Origin: Streptomyces platensis
Lineage (GTDB): Bacteria; Actinomycetota; Actinomycetes; Streptomycetales; Streptomycetaceae
Length of the DNA stretch: 64,000 nucleotides
Direction: 5' to 3'
Assembly: GCF_008704855.1 (NCBI RefSeq)
Contig: NZ_CP023691.1
Span: 8,308,001 to 8,372,000, forward strand
In this document: positions 36,340 to 45,900 of the stretch, in pieces
Position numbering within the stretch: position 1 is the first letter of the stretch
Layout of the letters: the number at the start of each line of letters is the position of its first letter
Position numbers and translations under genes: made by a program
The notes under the pieces: model-generated
Databases searched by the model: none
Seen by the model: only the letters and a program-made list of their open reading frames with translations
Told to the model about the DNA's origin: nothing

Positions 36340-37347
36340 ATGGTGCGTACGCGTCATGTCTTCCACGCCGTCGACTCGCACACCGAGGGCATGCCCACGC
36401 GGGTGATCACCGGTGGCGTCGGGGTGCTCCCCGGCGCCACCATGGCCGAGCGCAGACTCCACTTCATCGAGCACCTCGACCATCTCCGGACGCTCCTGAT
36501 GTACGAGCCGCGCGGGCACTCCGCCATGAGCGGCGCCATCCTCCAGCCGCCCACCCGTGCCGACGCCGACTACGGCGTCCTCTACATCGAGGTCTCCGGC
36601 CTGCTGCCGATGTGCGGGCACGGCACCATCGGGGTCGCCACCGTCCTCGTCGAGTCGGGCATGGTGCCGGTGACCGAGCCGGTCACCCCGGTGCGGCTCG
36701 ACACCCCGGCCGGTCTGGTCGCCGTCGACGTCCATGTGGCGGACGGGGTGGCGAAGTCGGTCACCCTCACCAATGTGCCCGCCTTCTGCGCCGGTCTGGA
36801 CCGCACCGTGGAGGTCCCGGGATACGGGAGGGTCACCTACGACCTCGCCTTCGGCGGCAACTTCTACGCCTTCGTCGAACTCGACGCGCTGGGGCTGCCG
36901 TTCGACCGGGCCCGCAAGGACGATCTGCTGGCCGCCGGACTGGCCGTCATGACGGCGATCAACGCCTCGCCGGACCGGCCGGTCCACCCCGAGCAGCCGG
37001 AGATCGCCGGGGTCAAGCATGTCTACCTGGCCGCCCCCGGCTCGGACGCCCATCACTCGCGGCATGCGATGGCGATCCACCCGGGCTGGTTCGACCGCTC
37101 GCCCTGCGGCACCGGCACCTCGGCGCGGATGGCGCAGCTGCACGCCCGCGGCGAACTGCCCCTGGACCGGGACTTCGTCAACGAGTCCTTCATCGGCACC
37201 CGCTTCACCGGCCGCCTGGTCGCCGAAACCGAGGTCGGCGGACGGCCCGCCGTGGTGCCGACCGTCACCGGCCGCGCCTGGATCACCGGCACCGCCCAGT
37301 ACTTCCTCGACCCGGACGACCCCTTCCCCGGAGGCTTCCTCCTGTGA
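36340..37347 (+). CDS. 4-hydroxyproline 2-epimerase (proline racemase family)
   Basis: The 335-residue protein keeps both catalytic cysteines of the family: Cys92 in LLPMCGHGTIG and Cys256 in RSPCGTGTSARMA. Two cysteines identify a racemase or epimerase, while the related 3-hydroxyproline dehydratases have Thr at one place. It would turn trans-4-hydroxy-L-proline into cis-4-hydroxy-D-proline, the first step of the pathway. AAAGGA precedes the ATG. Its TGA overlaps the GTG of the aldehyde dehydrogenase gene. Confidence 0.88.
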   Translation: MVRTRHVFHAVDSHTEGMPTRVITGGVGVLPGATMAERRLHFIEHLDHLRTLLMYEPRGHSAMSGAILQPPTRADADYGVLYIEVSGLLPMCGHGTIGVATVLVESGMVPVTEPVTPVRLDTPAGLVAVDVHVADGVAKSVTLTNVPAFCAGLDRTVEVPGYGRVTYDLAFGGNFYAFVELDALGLPFDRARKDDLLAAGLAVMTAINASPDRPVHPEQPEIAGVKHVYLAAPGSDAHHSRHAMAIHPGWFDRSPCGTGTSARMAQLHARGELPLDRDFVNESFIGTRFTGRLVAETEVGGRPAVVPTVTGRAWITGTAQYFLDPDDPFPGGFLL

Positions 37348-38726
37348 CCACCACCGTCTCCACCGTCACCTCCCGCAATCCGGCCGATCCATCCGATGTG
37401 CTGGTGTCGGTTCCGGCCCCCGGAGCCTTCGCCGCGGCGGATGCCGTCGAGCGGGCCCGCGCGGCCCAGCCCGGCTGGCTGGCCGGCGGTGCCGCCGCCC
37501 GCTCGGCCGCCCTGGGCGCGGTCGCCACCGCCCTGGAGGCCGCCGCGGACGAACTGGCCGCCCTCGCCGTACGCGAAGTCGGCAAATCGCTCACCGAGGC
37601 GCGCGCCGAGGTCGCCCGAAGCGTCGCGATCTGGCGCTACTACGCCCAGGCCCCCTACGAACCCCTCGGCGCCGTGCACGAAACCGCCGCCGGCCCGGGA
37701 CTGCTGCTGACCCGCCGCCGTCCGTACGGGGTCGCCGGCCTCCTCACCCCCTGGAACTTCCCGTTCGCCATTCCGAGCTGGAAGGCGGCCCCGGCACTCG
37801 CCGCGGGCAACGCGGTGGTCCTCAAGCCCGCCCCCGAGGCGACGGCCTGCGCCCGGCGCCTCGCCTCCCTCATCGAGCAGGCCCTGCCGGCCGGGGTGTG
37901 CACGGTGCTGCCCGGCGGAGCGACCGAGGGCAACGCGCTCGTCTCCGTCGCCGATATCGTCTCGTTCACCGGCTCGACGACCGTCGGCCGGTCGGTCGTG
38001 CAGGCCGCCACGGCCCGGGGCGTCCCGGTCCAGGCCGAGATGGGCGGTCTGAACGCGGCCCTGGTCCTCCCGGACGCGGACATCGAGCAGGCCGCGCGCC
38101 ATATCGCCGCCGCGATCGCCGGATACGCGGGCCAGAAGTGCACCGCCACCCGTCGCGTGATCGCGGTCGGACCGGCCCTCGGCCCCCTGCGGGAGGCGCT
38201 CGTGGAAGCCCTGCGTGCGCTGCCGGTCGGTGACCCGGCCGACCCCGCCACCGTGTGCGGGCCGCTCATCAACGAGCAGGCCCGCGACCGGGTCACCCGC
38301 GCCCGGGACGGCCTCTCGGTCCTCGCGGGCGGAACCGCGCCCGGCCTCCCCGGCTGGTACGCGGCCCCCACGCTGGTCGAGCAGGTGCCCCCGGGCCACC
38401 AGCTGCTGCGCGAAGAGGTCTTCGGGCCGGTCGCGGCGCTGCTGCCCGCCGACGATCTGGCCCATGCGGTCCGGATCACCAACTCGGTCCCGTACGGCCT
38501 GGTCACCTCGGTCCACTCGGCCGGTCTGGACCCGGTCCTGCACGGGCTCGACCAGCTCGACACCGGAATGATCAGAGTCAACGCCCCGTCCACCGGGGTC
38601 GACTTCCATCTGCCGTTCGGCGGCGCCAAGGAATCCGGCCACGGACCCCGGGAACAGGGCCGCGCCGCCCTGGAGTTCTACACCTCCAGCCGTACGTACA
38701 CCCTCTCCACCGTGGGAACAATGTGA
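37344..38726 (+). CDS. 2-oxoglutarate semialdehyde dehydrogenase (aldehyde dehydrogenase family)
   Basis: The 460-residue protein has the family's catalytic set: Asn138 in PWNFP, Lys161 in LKPAPEA, Glu232 in AEMGGLNA and Cys266 in GQKCTATRR, and ends with GGAKESGHGPREQG. From its place it should oxidise 2-oxoglutarate semialdehyde to 2-oxoglutarate, the last step of hydroxyproline use. I chose GTG 37344, which overlaps the epimerase stop by 4 bases (GTGA). The frame stays open for 244 codons upstream, but only as a shadow of the epimerase gene. Confidence 0.87.
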   Translation: MTTTVSTVTSRNPADPSDVLVSVPAPGAFAAADAVERARAAQPGWLAGGAAARSAALGAVATALEAAADELAALAVREVGKSLTEARAEVARSVAIWRYYAQAPYEPLGAVHETAAGPGLLLTRRRPYGVAGLLTPWNFPFAIPSWKAAPALAAGNAVVLKPAPEATACARRLASLIEQALPAGVCTVLPGGATEGNALVSVADIVSFTGSTTVGRSVVQAATARGVPVQAEMGGLNAALVLPDADIEQAARHIAAAIAGYAGQKCTATRRVIAVGPALGPLREALVEALRALPVGDPADPATVCGPLINEQARDRVTRARDGLSVLAGGTAPGLPGWYAAPTLVEQVPPGHQLLREEVFGPVAALLPADDLAHAVRITNSVPYGLVTSVHSAGLDPVLHGLDQLDTGMIRVNAPSTGVDFHLPFGGAKESGHGPREQGRAALEFYTSSRTYTLSTVGTM

Positions 38727-38732
38727 AATTGT
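38718..38732. promoter_or_regulatory. GntR-type operator upstream of the regulator gene
   Basis: ACAAT-GTGAA-ATTGT is a perfect 5-bp inverted repeat with a 5-base spacer. It contains the CAATGTGAAAT element also found before the first cluster gene, which points to autoregulation. It overlaps the last codons of the aldehyde dehydrogenase gene. Confidence 0.7.
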
Positions 38733-38773
38733 ATGCTGGTGATCCGCTCCGCCAGGAAGGGATCACCACCGCT

Positions 38774-39460
38774 ATGGGGCACCTGAAGCACCGCGATCTC
38801 AACGCCACCCGGGAGCGGCTGCGCGACCAGGTCGCCCATGCCCTGCGAGCGGCCCTGATCTCCGGTGAACTGCGGCCGGGGGAGGTGTACTCGGCGCCGG
38901 TCCTGGCCGAGGACTTCGGCATCTCGGCCACCCCCGTGCGCGAGGCGATGCTCGACCTGGCGCGCGAAGGCCTGGTCGAGCCCGTCCGCAACAAGGGCTT
39001 CCGGGTCACCGAAGTCAATGAACGCGACCTCGACCAGTACACCGAGATCCGTGCCCTCATCGAGATTCCCATGATCGGCCGGATCACCCGATCTGCCGCC
39101 CGTGCGGACCTGGAGGCGCTGCGGCCGGTCGCCGAGGAGATCGTGCGCGCCGCGCGCGACCACGACCTCATCGGCTACCTGGAGGCCGACCGGCAGTTCC
39201 ACCTCGACCTGCTCGGCCTCAGCGGCAATGACCGCCTCGTCGAGACCGTCGGTGACCTGCGCAAGCGCTCACGGCTCTACGGGCTCACCGCCCTGGACGA
39301 GCGAGGCGAGCTGATCCCGTCGGCCGAGGAACACCTCGAACTCCTCGACCTGATGCTGGCGGGCGAGGCGAAGGCCGCCGAGAAGTGCATGGCCAAGCAC
39401 CTGGGCCATGTCCGCTCGCTCTGGGCCAGAAGCGGGACCGCGGCGAAATCCGGCACGTAG
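38774..39460 (+). CDS. GntR-family (FadR subgroup) regulator of the hydroxyproline cluster
   Basis: The 228-residue protein has an N-terminal winged helix (LRAALISGELRPGEVYSAPV, then LAEDFGISATPVREAMLDLA, then REGLVEP) and a C-terminal FCD helical ligand domain (EIRALIEIPMIGRI, then ADRQFHLDLLGLSGNDRL). GGAAGGG precedes ATG 38774. The shared operator sequences make it the likely repressor of this cluster, released by hydroxyproline or a pathway intermediate. Confidence 0.87.
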   Translation: MGHLKHRDLNATRERLRDQVAHALRAALISGELRPGEVYSAPVLAEDFGISATPVREAMLDLAREGLVEPVRNKGFRVTEVNERDLDQYTEIRALIEIPMIGRITRSAARADLEALRPVAEEIVRAARDHDLIGYLEADRQFHLDLLGLSGNDRLVETVGDLRKRSRLYGLTALDERGELIPSAEEHLELLDLMLAGEAKAAEKCMAKHLGHVRSLWARSGTAAKSGT

Positions 39461-39572
39461 CCGGCCGGCGGCAGCGGGCGCTGTCCCACTGCGGATAGCG
39501 ATGCCGCCCGCCCTGCCGCCGGTCCACGCAGTGCCACACTTCATGATGCCCCCCGGGCCGTGGAAGGGACCC

Positions 39573-40838
39573 ATGAACCCCGCCTACACCACCGTCGACC
39601 ACGTCTTCACCGTCCCCCTGGACCACTCCGCCCCCAACGGGGAACACATACAGGTCTTCGCCCGCGAGGTCGTCGACCCGGCCCGCGCGGACGAGCGGCT
39701 GCCCTGGCTGCTGTTTCTGCAAGGCGGTCCGGGCGGCAAATCCCCCCGCCCGTCGGCCGGCTCACCCGGCTGGCTGGACCACGCACTCCAGACCCACCGG
39801 GTGCTCCTGCTCGACCAGCGTGGAACCGGCCGTTCCACCCCGGTCACCGCCCGAGCCGCCGCCCGCTTCACCTCGCCCGCCCAACTCGCGGCATATCTGG
39901 GCCACTTCCGCGCCGACTCGATCGTCGCCGACGCCGAACTGATCCGCCGCCAACTCTGCCGGGACGAACCCTGGGAGACCCTCGGTCAGAGCTACGGCGG
40001 CTTCCTCACCCTCACCTACCTCTCCCGCGCCCCCGAGGGCCTGCGGGCCTGCTACGTGACCGGCGGTCTGCCCGGTCTCACCGCCACCGCCGACGAGGTC
40101 TACGCCCGCACCTACCCACGGGTGCGGGACCGCGTCCTCGACTTCTACGCCCGCTACCCGGACGACGCCCGCCGCCTCCGCCAGATCTCCGATCTCCTCA
40201 CGGCCACCGAGGTCCGGCTGCCCGACGGGGACCTCCTCACCACCCGCCGACTGCGCACCCTCGGCCTCGCCCTCGGCATGGGCGACGGTTTCGAACGACT
40301 CCACTGGCTGCTCGACGAATCCCTCGACACCGACGGCGAGTTGACCGACACCTTCCTCCACCAGGTGCGCAACCTGACCGGCTTCACCGACAATCCGCTG
40401 TACGCCGTGCTGCAGGAGACGCTCTACGGGCAGGGCGCCGGCCCGACGGGCTGGGCAGCCGCCCGGGCACTCGACGGCTTCGCCGAATTCACCGAGGAGG
40501 CAGACCCCCTCCTCCTCACCGGAGAAATGATCTACCCCTGGATGTTCCGGGAGATCACCGGCCTGCGGCCTTTCGCGGACGCCGCTGACCTGCTGGCCGC
40601 ACGCCCCGAATGGCCGGAGCTGTACGACCCCCGGCGCCTCGCCGCCAACCAGGTCCCGCTCGCCGCGATCGTCTACCACGACGACATGTACGTCGACGCG
40701 GAACTTTCCCTGCGCACCGCCCGCGAGGTCGGCGCCACCCGCGTCTGGGTCACCAACGAGTGGGAGCACGACGGCGTCACCACCTCCGGCGGCCGGGTAC
40801 TGGCCCGCCTGATGGACCTGGCCGCGGGCCGCGCGTAG
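39573..40838 (+). CDS. proline iminopeptidase-like alpha/beta hydrolase (peptidase family S33)
   Basis: The 421-residue protein has the S33 signatures FLQGGPGGKSPRP, LLLDQRGTGRSTP, the nucleophile elbow LGQSYGGFLTL with Ser140, and a C-terminal histidine in NEWEHDGV. These enzymes release N-terminal proline and related residues from peptides. Next to hydroxyproline genes it may free hydroxyproline from collagen-type peptides. No signal peptide was seen, so it should act in the cytoplasm. The ATG at 39573 follows TGGAAGGGA. An earlier Met at 39546 is possible. Confidence 0.83.
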   Translation: MNPAYTTVDHVFTVPLDHSAPNGEHIQVFAREVVDPARADERLPWLLFLQGGPGGKSPRPSAGSPGWLDHALQTHRVLLLDQRGTGRSTPVTARAAARFTSPAQLAAYLGHFRADSIVADAELIRRQLCRDEPWETLGQSYGGFLTLTYLSRAPEGLRACYVTGGLPGLTATADEVYARTYPRVRDRVLDFYARYPDDARRLRQISDLLTATEVRLPDGDLLTTRRLRTLGLALGMGDGFERLHWLLDESLDTDGELTDTFLHQVRNLTGFTDNPLYAVLQETLYGQGAGPTGWAAARALDGFAEFTEEADPLLLTGEMIYPWMFREITGLRPFADAADLLAARPEWPELYDPRRLAANQVPLAAIVYHDDMYVDAELSLRTAREVGATRVWVTNEWEHDGVTTSGGRVLARLMDLAAGRA

Positions 40839-40882
40839 CGCCTCCCCGCCGACCTGACGCGTCATGGCCGCCGGTCGGCTCG

Positions 40883-41449
40883 CTACGCGCCCGGCGGCGG
40901 TCCGGCCAAGGCGTGCAGGACCGTGTTGTACCGGTCGTCGAAGTCGATGCGGGTGATGTCGTCGTAGCGGAAGGACGACGGTGTGGCGGCCCAGCGGGCT
41001 CTCGGGTTGACCTCGAGCAGCTTGAGCCGTTTCTTTCCCGTGCGTACTGGTGCGCCGATGTACACCGCGCCGGGGTTCAGGTCCTCTTCGAAGACGGATA
41101 TCAGGTGGTAGTGCCTGTTCACCGACTCCACCAGGGACCGGACGTCCGTCAGCGAGAGTTCACCACGCGGCTCCGGGGGCGGCCAGGGGCCGTGCCGCTG
41201 TAGCCAGCGCACCGTCAGATCGTGGGAGCCCCGGCGTCGGACCTGCACGATGTCGCGGGTTCGGAGCGCCACGAAACCGTCCAGGGCGAGGCGGCCGCAC
41301 TCCGCGATCAGCGTCCATGCGGGGGTCACCTCGATCACGAAACCCTCGAGCTCGTCACTGTCCGGAAGGGCGCGCACGAGACGCGTGAACTGATGCTTCT
41401 CGGCGGCCTCTTGCAGCTGCCGTCGGATCTCCTTGGCCATGGCGCCCAT
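40883..41449 (-). CDS. conserved hypothetical protein
   Basis: The 188-residue protein has an N-terminal helix, then EGFVIEVTPAWTLIAECGRLALDGFVALRTRDI, which looks like a small beta-barrel, and a C-terminal YDDITRIDFDDRYNTVL motif. The pattern is found in actinobacterial proteins of unknown role. GAGGAA precedes ATG 41449; a second Met three codons on is possible. It is convergent with the peptidase gene. Confidence 0.7.
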   Translation of the reverse strand: MGAMAKEIRRQLQEAAEKHQFTRLVRALPDSDELEGFVIEVTPAWTLIAECGRLALDGFVALRTRDIVQVRRRGSHDLTVRWLQRHGPWPPPEPRGELSLTDVRSLVESVNRHYHLISVFEEDLNPGAVYIGAPVRTGKKRLKLLEVNPRARWAATPSSFRYDDITRIDFDDRYNTVLHALAGPPPGA

Positions 41450-41641
41450 GTTCCTCGCCGTAGGCGCCCGGCACCATTCGTTTTGTTCCCGAAGGTGCCG
41501 TGCACGACCCCAACAGAGCCTCCTGTAGACGCCGTTGGTGACCAGGGCGAAACCGGATGCTCAGATCTGGCTGAGACTTCCCCTGCACAGGGCCGGCGTT
41601 TCGTATGCTCGCGGTACCGGACCACTTCGAACGGAGGACCG

Positions 41642-41818
41642 ATGAAAGCCACCCTCAATCGGCTGGCCTCCCGTGCCACGTCTTTCCTGTTGCACGGGCG
41701 CCGGCCGCGACTCGACCACCCCGACTCGCACCTGGCCGGCCGGGCCAACCAGCACGCGGGTGTGATCGACCACTACATTCCCTCCTTGCCCGGGGGCGGC
41801 GGAGGAATGCCCCGCTGA
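41642..41818 (+). CDS. small basic peptide, 58 residues
   Basis: The frame follows a strong GGAGG at 41632-41636 with ideal spacing. The product starts MKATLNRLASRATSFLL, is His/Arg-rich in the middle and ends with a glycine run (LPGGGGGMPR). It has no signal peptide. It is convergent with the ubiX gene, 12 bases away. It does not resemble a family I know, and a precursor peptide is only a guess. Confidence 0.55.
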   Translation: MKATLNRLASRATSFLLHGRRPRLDHPDSHLAGRANQHAGVIDHYIPSLPGGGGGMPR

Positions 41819-41830
41819 CCGCGGCACCGT

Positions 41831-42451
41831 TTACCGGAAGGACGCCGCCTCGGGTGCCGCACGCAGGCCGCGCCTGCGGCGGGCCCCGGGCGCTTCGAGG
41901 CCGAACTGATCGAGCACCCCGTCCACCGTGTGGCCGACGAGATCGTCGACGGTCTCCGGACGCTGGGAGAAGGCCGGCATCGGCGGCTGGATGACCGCAC
42001 CCCTCCGGGAGAGCGCCAGCATGTTCTCCAGGTGGACGTCGTTCAACGGCGTCTTCCGGGGCACGAGCACCAGCTTGCGGCGCTGCCTGAGCGTGATGTC
42101 GGCCGCGCGGGAGATCAGGCCATCCGTACAGCCGGCGCGGATCACGGCCAGCGTCGTCATGCTGCACGGGATGACCACCATGCCGTGCACGGGGAAGGCG
42201 TCGGAGGAGATGGCCGCGCCCAGGTCCTCCGGAGGGTGGATGACGTCCGCGAGCGCGGCAACATCCCGGGTGCTGAGAGAGGTCTCCCATTCCAGGGTGC
42301 TGCGGGCCCAGCGGCTCATGACCAGATGCACCTCGACCCCGCCGTGCTCCCGCAGCCGTTCCAGCAGCCGTACGCCCAGCAGGGTGCCGGTCGCGCCGGT
42401 GATGCCCACCACGAGGCGCAGTGGTGCGGACGGGGATGCCGTACCGGTCAT
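41831..42451 (-). CDS. ubiX: flavin prenyltransferase UbiX
   Basis: The 206-residue protein has the flavodoxin-like UbiX/PAD1 signatures: VVGITGATGTLLGVRLLERL, VIPCSMTTLAVIRAGCTDGL, RAADITLRQRRKLVLVPRKT and PPMPAFSQRPETVDDLV. It joins dimethylallyl phosphate to FMN to make prenyl-FMN, the cofactor of UbiD decarboxylases. No ubiD gene is in the window. Its ATG overlaps the stop of the upstream 82-residue gene as ATGA, so the pair are coupled. It could serve a hydroxyaryl decarboxylase elsewhere in the genome. Confidence 0.9.
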   Translation of the reverse strand: MTGTASPSAPLRLVVGITGATGTLLGVRLLERLREHGGVEVHLVMSRWARSTLEWETSLSTRDVAALADVIHPPEDLGAAISSDAFPVHGMVVIPCSMTTLAVIRAGCTDGLISRAADITLRQRRKLVLVPRKTPLNDVHLENMLALSRRGAVIQPPMPAFSQRPETVDDLVGHTVDGVLDQFGLEAPGARRRRGLRAAPEAASFR

Positions 42452-42696
42452 GCGTCCCCTCCCGGGAGGCGGCGATCCTGGCACGTCGTCATAAGCGGGA
42501 CGGGGTCGTCGGTCGGCACCGGCTGCCGGCCGCCGGACGGTTCGGCGTACCACCAGATCACCGCCGCCAGTTGCTCGTCGGCCACCGGCAAGTGCGGGAG
42601 GGGGCCGATGAGTTCCCGGGGCAGGGTGAGCGCTCCCTGCCCATCCGGCACCGGGCAAGGGGGTGGAGCGAGTGGGGCGTTGCCCTGTCCGTGCAT
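42448..42696 (-). CDS. 82-residue hypothetical protein coupled to UbiX
   Basis: The frame from ATG 42696 to the stop at 42448 overlaps the ubiX start by four bases, which is the strongest support that it is translated. The product has a Pro-rich start, then LTLPRELIGPLPHLPVADEQ and LAAVIWWYAEPSG, and a basic end. It does not look like the small VdcD-type protein of vanillate decarboxylase operons, which is Cys-rich. Function unknown. The 258-base gap to the divergent SARP gene holds the promoters. Confidence 0.65.
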   Translation of the reverse strand: MHGQGNAPLAPPPCPVPDGQGALTLPRELIGPLPHLPVADEQLAAVIWWYAEPSGGRQPVPTDDPVPLMTTCQDRRLPGGDA

Positions 42697-42954
42697 GAGG
42701 TTTCCGCTCGGGTAGGGGTCATCGGCAGGAGGTCCCGCGGACCCATCCTGCGGTGTCGCCCTTGCGGCATCCTGTTCCGGCCGCTGACCTGCCCTTGCCG
42801 GGGGCTGTGTGCTCCTTGCCGGAACCTTGCCGGTGGCTGATTCCGACGTCTGGATAGAGTTCGCCGACTGTGCCAAGATCACATTTTCGGGACGACGCCG
42901 TCCCTTTCGGGCCGCGACCGTGGCCGGCACGTGTGAGAACGATTGAGGCTCCTG

Positions 42955-45900
42955 ATGTCCGCAGCTCCCCTGCCCGGCCCGCACCAGCCAGCGGAAGCCT
43001 CCGGTCCTCTCCTTCGCGTCCTGGGGCCCATGACGGCGCGGTACGAGGGGCGGGAACTGCCGCTCGGGCCGCCCCGCCGCCGGGCCGTGCTCGCCCTGCT
43101 GCTCGTCCGGCTGGGCCGGGTCGTCCCCACCGAGGTGCTCGTCGAGGAACTCTGGCGGGACGAGCCGCCCCGCCGGCCGGTGGGCGCGCTCCAGAGCCAT
43201 GTCTCCCACCTGCGCCGGGCGCTGGACGGTACGAAGGCTCCGGGCGAACCGTCCTTGGTGCGCCACCGCGCGCCCGGCTACGTGCTGGACCTGGCCCCGG
43301 AGCAGAGCGACGCCCATCGCTTCGAGCGCCTGGTGGCGGAGGGACGCCGGCTGCTGGGGCGGCGGGACGCGGTGGCGGCACGCGACCGGATCGCCGAGGC
43401 GCTCGCCCTGTGGCAGGGCGCCCCGTACACGGAGTTCTCCGCCCACCCGGTGCTCCTGGACGAGCGCGGCCGGCTCGAACAGTTACGGCTCACTGCCGTC
43501 GAGACCGGCGCCGAGGCCCGGCTGGCCCTCGGCGCGGCCGAGGAAGTGGCGGCCGAGCTGGCGCGGGAGGCGCGTCGCCATCCCGCCAGGGAACGGCTCA
43601 TCGGTCATCTGATGACGGCCCTGTCGCAACTGGGCAGGCAGGCCGAGGCGCTGGAGCTGTACGAGCGGACCCGCAGCCATCTCGTGGAGGAGTTCGGCGT
43701 CGACGCCGCGGCCGAACTCCAGCGGATACGCACCGCCATCCTCCGGCAGGAACTCGACGACGGCCCGGTAGCCGAACCGGCCGTGCCCCCCGCCGTCCGG
43801 CCTGCCGTGGCGGTGTCCCCGCCCGCGCCCACCCCGGACGAAGCCGAGCGGCCGGCCCCGCCCGGTGCGGGCGGCGAAGCGGCGGAGCCCGCGGGGCCGT
43901 CCCTGTTCGCCGGCCGCGCCCGCGAACTGCGCCTGGTGACCCGGGCCGCCGCCGCGGCCCGCGACGGACATGGTCATGTCGCCTGCGTCCTCGGCCCCGC
44001 CGGTGTCGGCAAGACCCGCTTATTGACCGAGCTCGCCACGTCCCTGAACGCCTCCGGCGACGCTCCCGACGTGGTGTGGAGCCACTGCTTCCCGGGGGAG
44101 GGCGTACCCCCGTACTGGCTCTGGGCCCAGGTCCTGCGCGGGCTGTCGGCCACCCGGCCGGACGCCTTCCGTACCGCCTGCGCGCCGTTCGAAGCGTTAG
44201 TGGCGCCGGTGATGCCGCGCCATCCGGCCGGCACCGTGGAGCGAGCGGCGCCCGACGGCGACTGGGGCCATGCCCGCTTCCTCACCCACGACGCGGTCTG
44301 CGAAGTGCTGCTGGAACTGGCCGCCGCCCGCCCGCTGGTGCTGCTCCTGGAGGATCTGCACTGGGCCGACGCCGCCTCGCTCGATCTGCTCAGACTGCTC
44401 GTCACCCGGCGCCACGACCGTCCGCTGAGCATCGTGCTGACGACTCGCCAGCCCGAGATGGAGTCCGACGCGTGCCTGCGCCGGGCGCTCTCGGAGGTGC
44501 TGCGCGGGCCCCGCACCGAGACCGTGCGGCTGGGCGGCCTCTCCCGGCAGGCCGTTGCCTCCCTCGTCGAGGCCCAGGCCGGGCCGGGGGTCGGCGCCGA
44601 TGTGGTCGATGTGCTGCACGAGCGCAGCGGCGGCAACCCGTACTTCGTCACACAGCTGCTGACCCTGCTCGGCGATGTGCGCCGGCTGCACGAGCCGGGG
44701 GCCATCGAGGTGCTCCTCGCGAGCGTGCCGGACGGGGTCCGGGACGCGCTGCGGCAGCGTTTCACGGCCCTGCCCGAACCGGTCCTCCGCGTGCTGCACC
44801 TGTGCGCCGTCATCGGCACCGAGGTCGACATCCACCTCCTGGCGCGCACGGCCGGCCCCGACGAGCCCGTCAGCGCCGCCCTGGAGTCGGCGATCGCGGC
44901 GGGACTGCTGGCCGAGGACCCGCACCACCCCGACCGCCTGCACTTCGCGCATGCGCTGGTGCGGGAGACCCTCACCGACGAACTGGACCGGCAGGGACGC
45001 CACCGGCTGCACGCCCGGGTCGCCGAGGCGCTGGGCACCCGGCGCCCCGGAGACGAGGCCGGGGGAGCGGAGGTCGAGCGCCTCGCCCACCACTCCTGGC
45101 ACGGCCGGTCCGAGCTCCCGGCCGACCGGGTGCTGCCCCGCCTGCTGCGCGCGGCCGAGGACGCCGAACACCAACTCGCCTACGAGCAGGTGGAGATCTG
45201 GCTGCGGCGGGCCGTGCACCTGGTCGGCACCCTCCCGCCCGACGACCAGGAGACGCTGCGTCTGGAGCAGCGGCTGCACATCCAGCTCGGCCAGGTGCTG
45301 GCCACCACCCGCGGCTACGGCGACGCCGAGGCGGAGGCCGCGCTCAACCGGGGCCGGGCGCTCGGCACGGCGCTCGCCGCCCCCGAGGACCCCTCGGTGC
45401 TCTGGGCCCTGTGCGCGGCGCAGCTGGTCACCGGCCGGTACGACGGGTCCCTGCGGTACTCGGGGCTGCTGCGCGAGATCGGCGGACGAACGGGCGATCC
45501 GGTCGCCCTGCTCGGCGCCGCCTACGGCTCGGGCATCGTCCTGCACGTCCGGGGCCGGCTGCCCGAGGCGCTGGCGAAGCTGGAGGAGGGCGTGGCGACG
45601 GCGGACCGCTTCGCGCACCAGGCGCTCACGCTCGCCCGCACCTTCCAGCACGACCCCCGGGTCTCGTGCCGCTCCTACGACGCGTTCACCCACTGGCTCA
45701 TCGGCGACCGCACCGCCGCCGCCGAGCGCCGCCGCGAGCTGCTGCTTTTGACGGAGTTCGACAGCCGGCCCTCCGACCGGGCCTTCGCCCTGTACGTGGA
45801 CGCGGTCATCGCGGCATGGGAGGGCGACGTGGACACCGCCTGGCGGTCCGGCGCCGAGGGCACCGGCCTGGCCGAGGAACACGGGTTGCTCTACTGGAAG

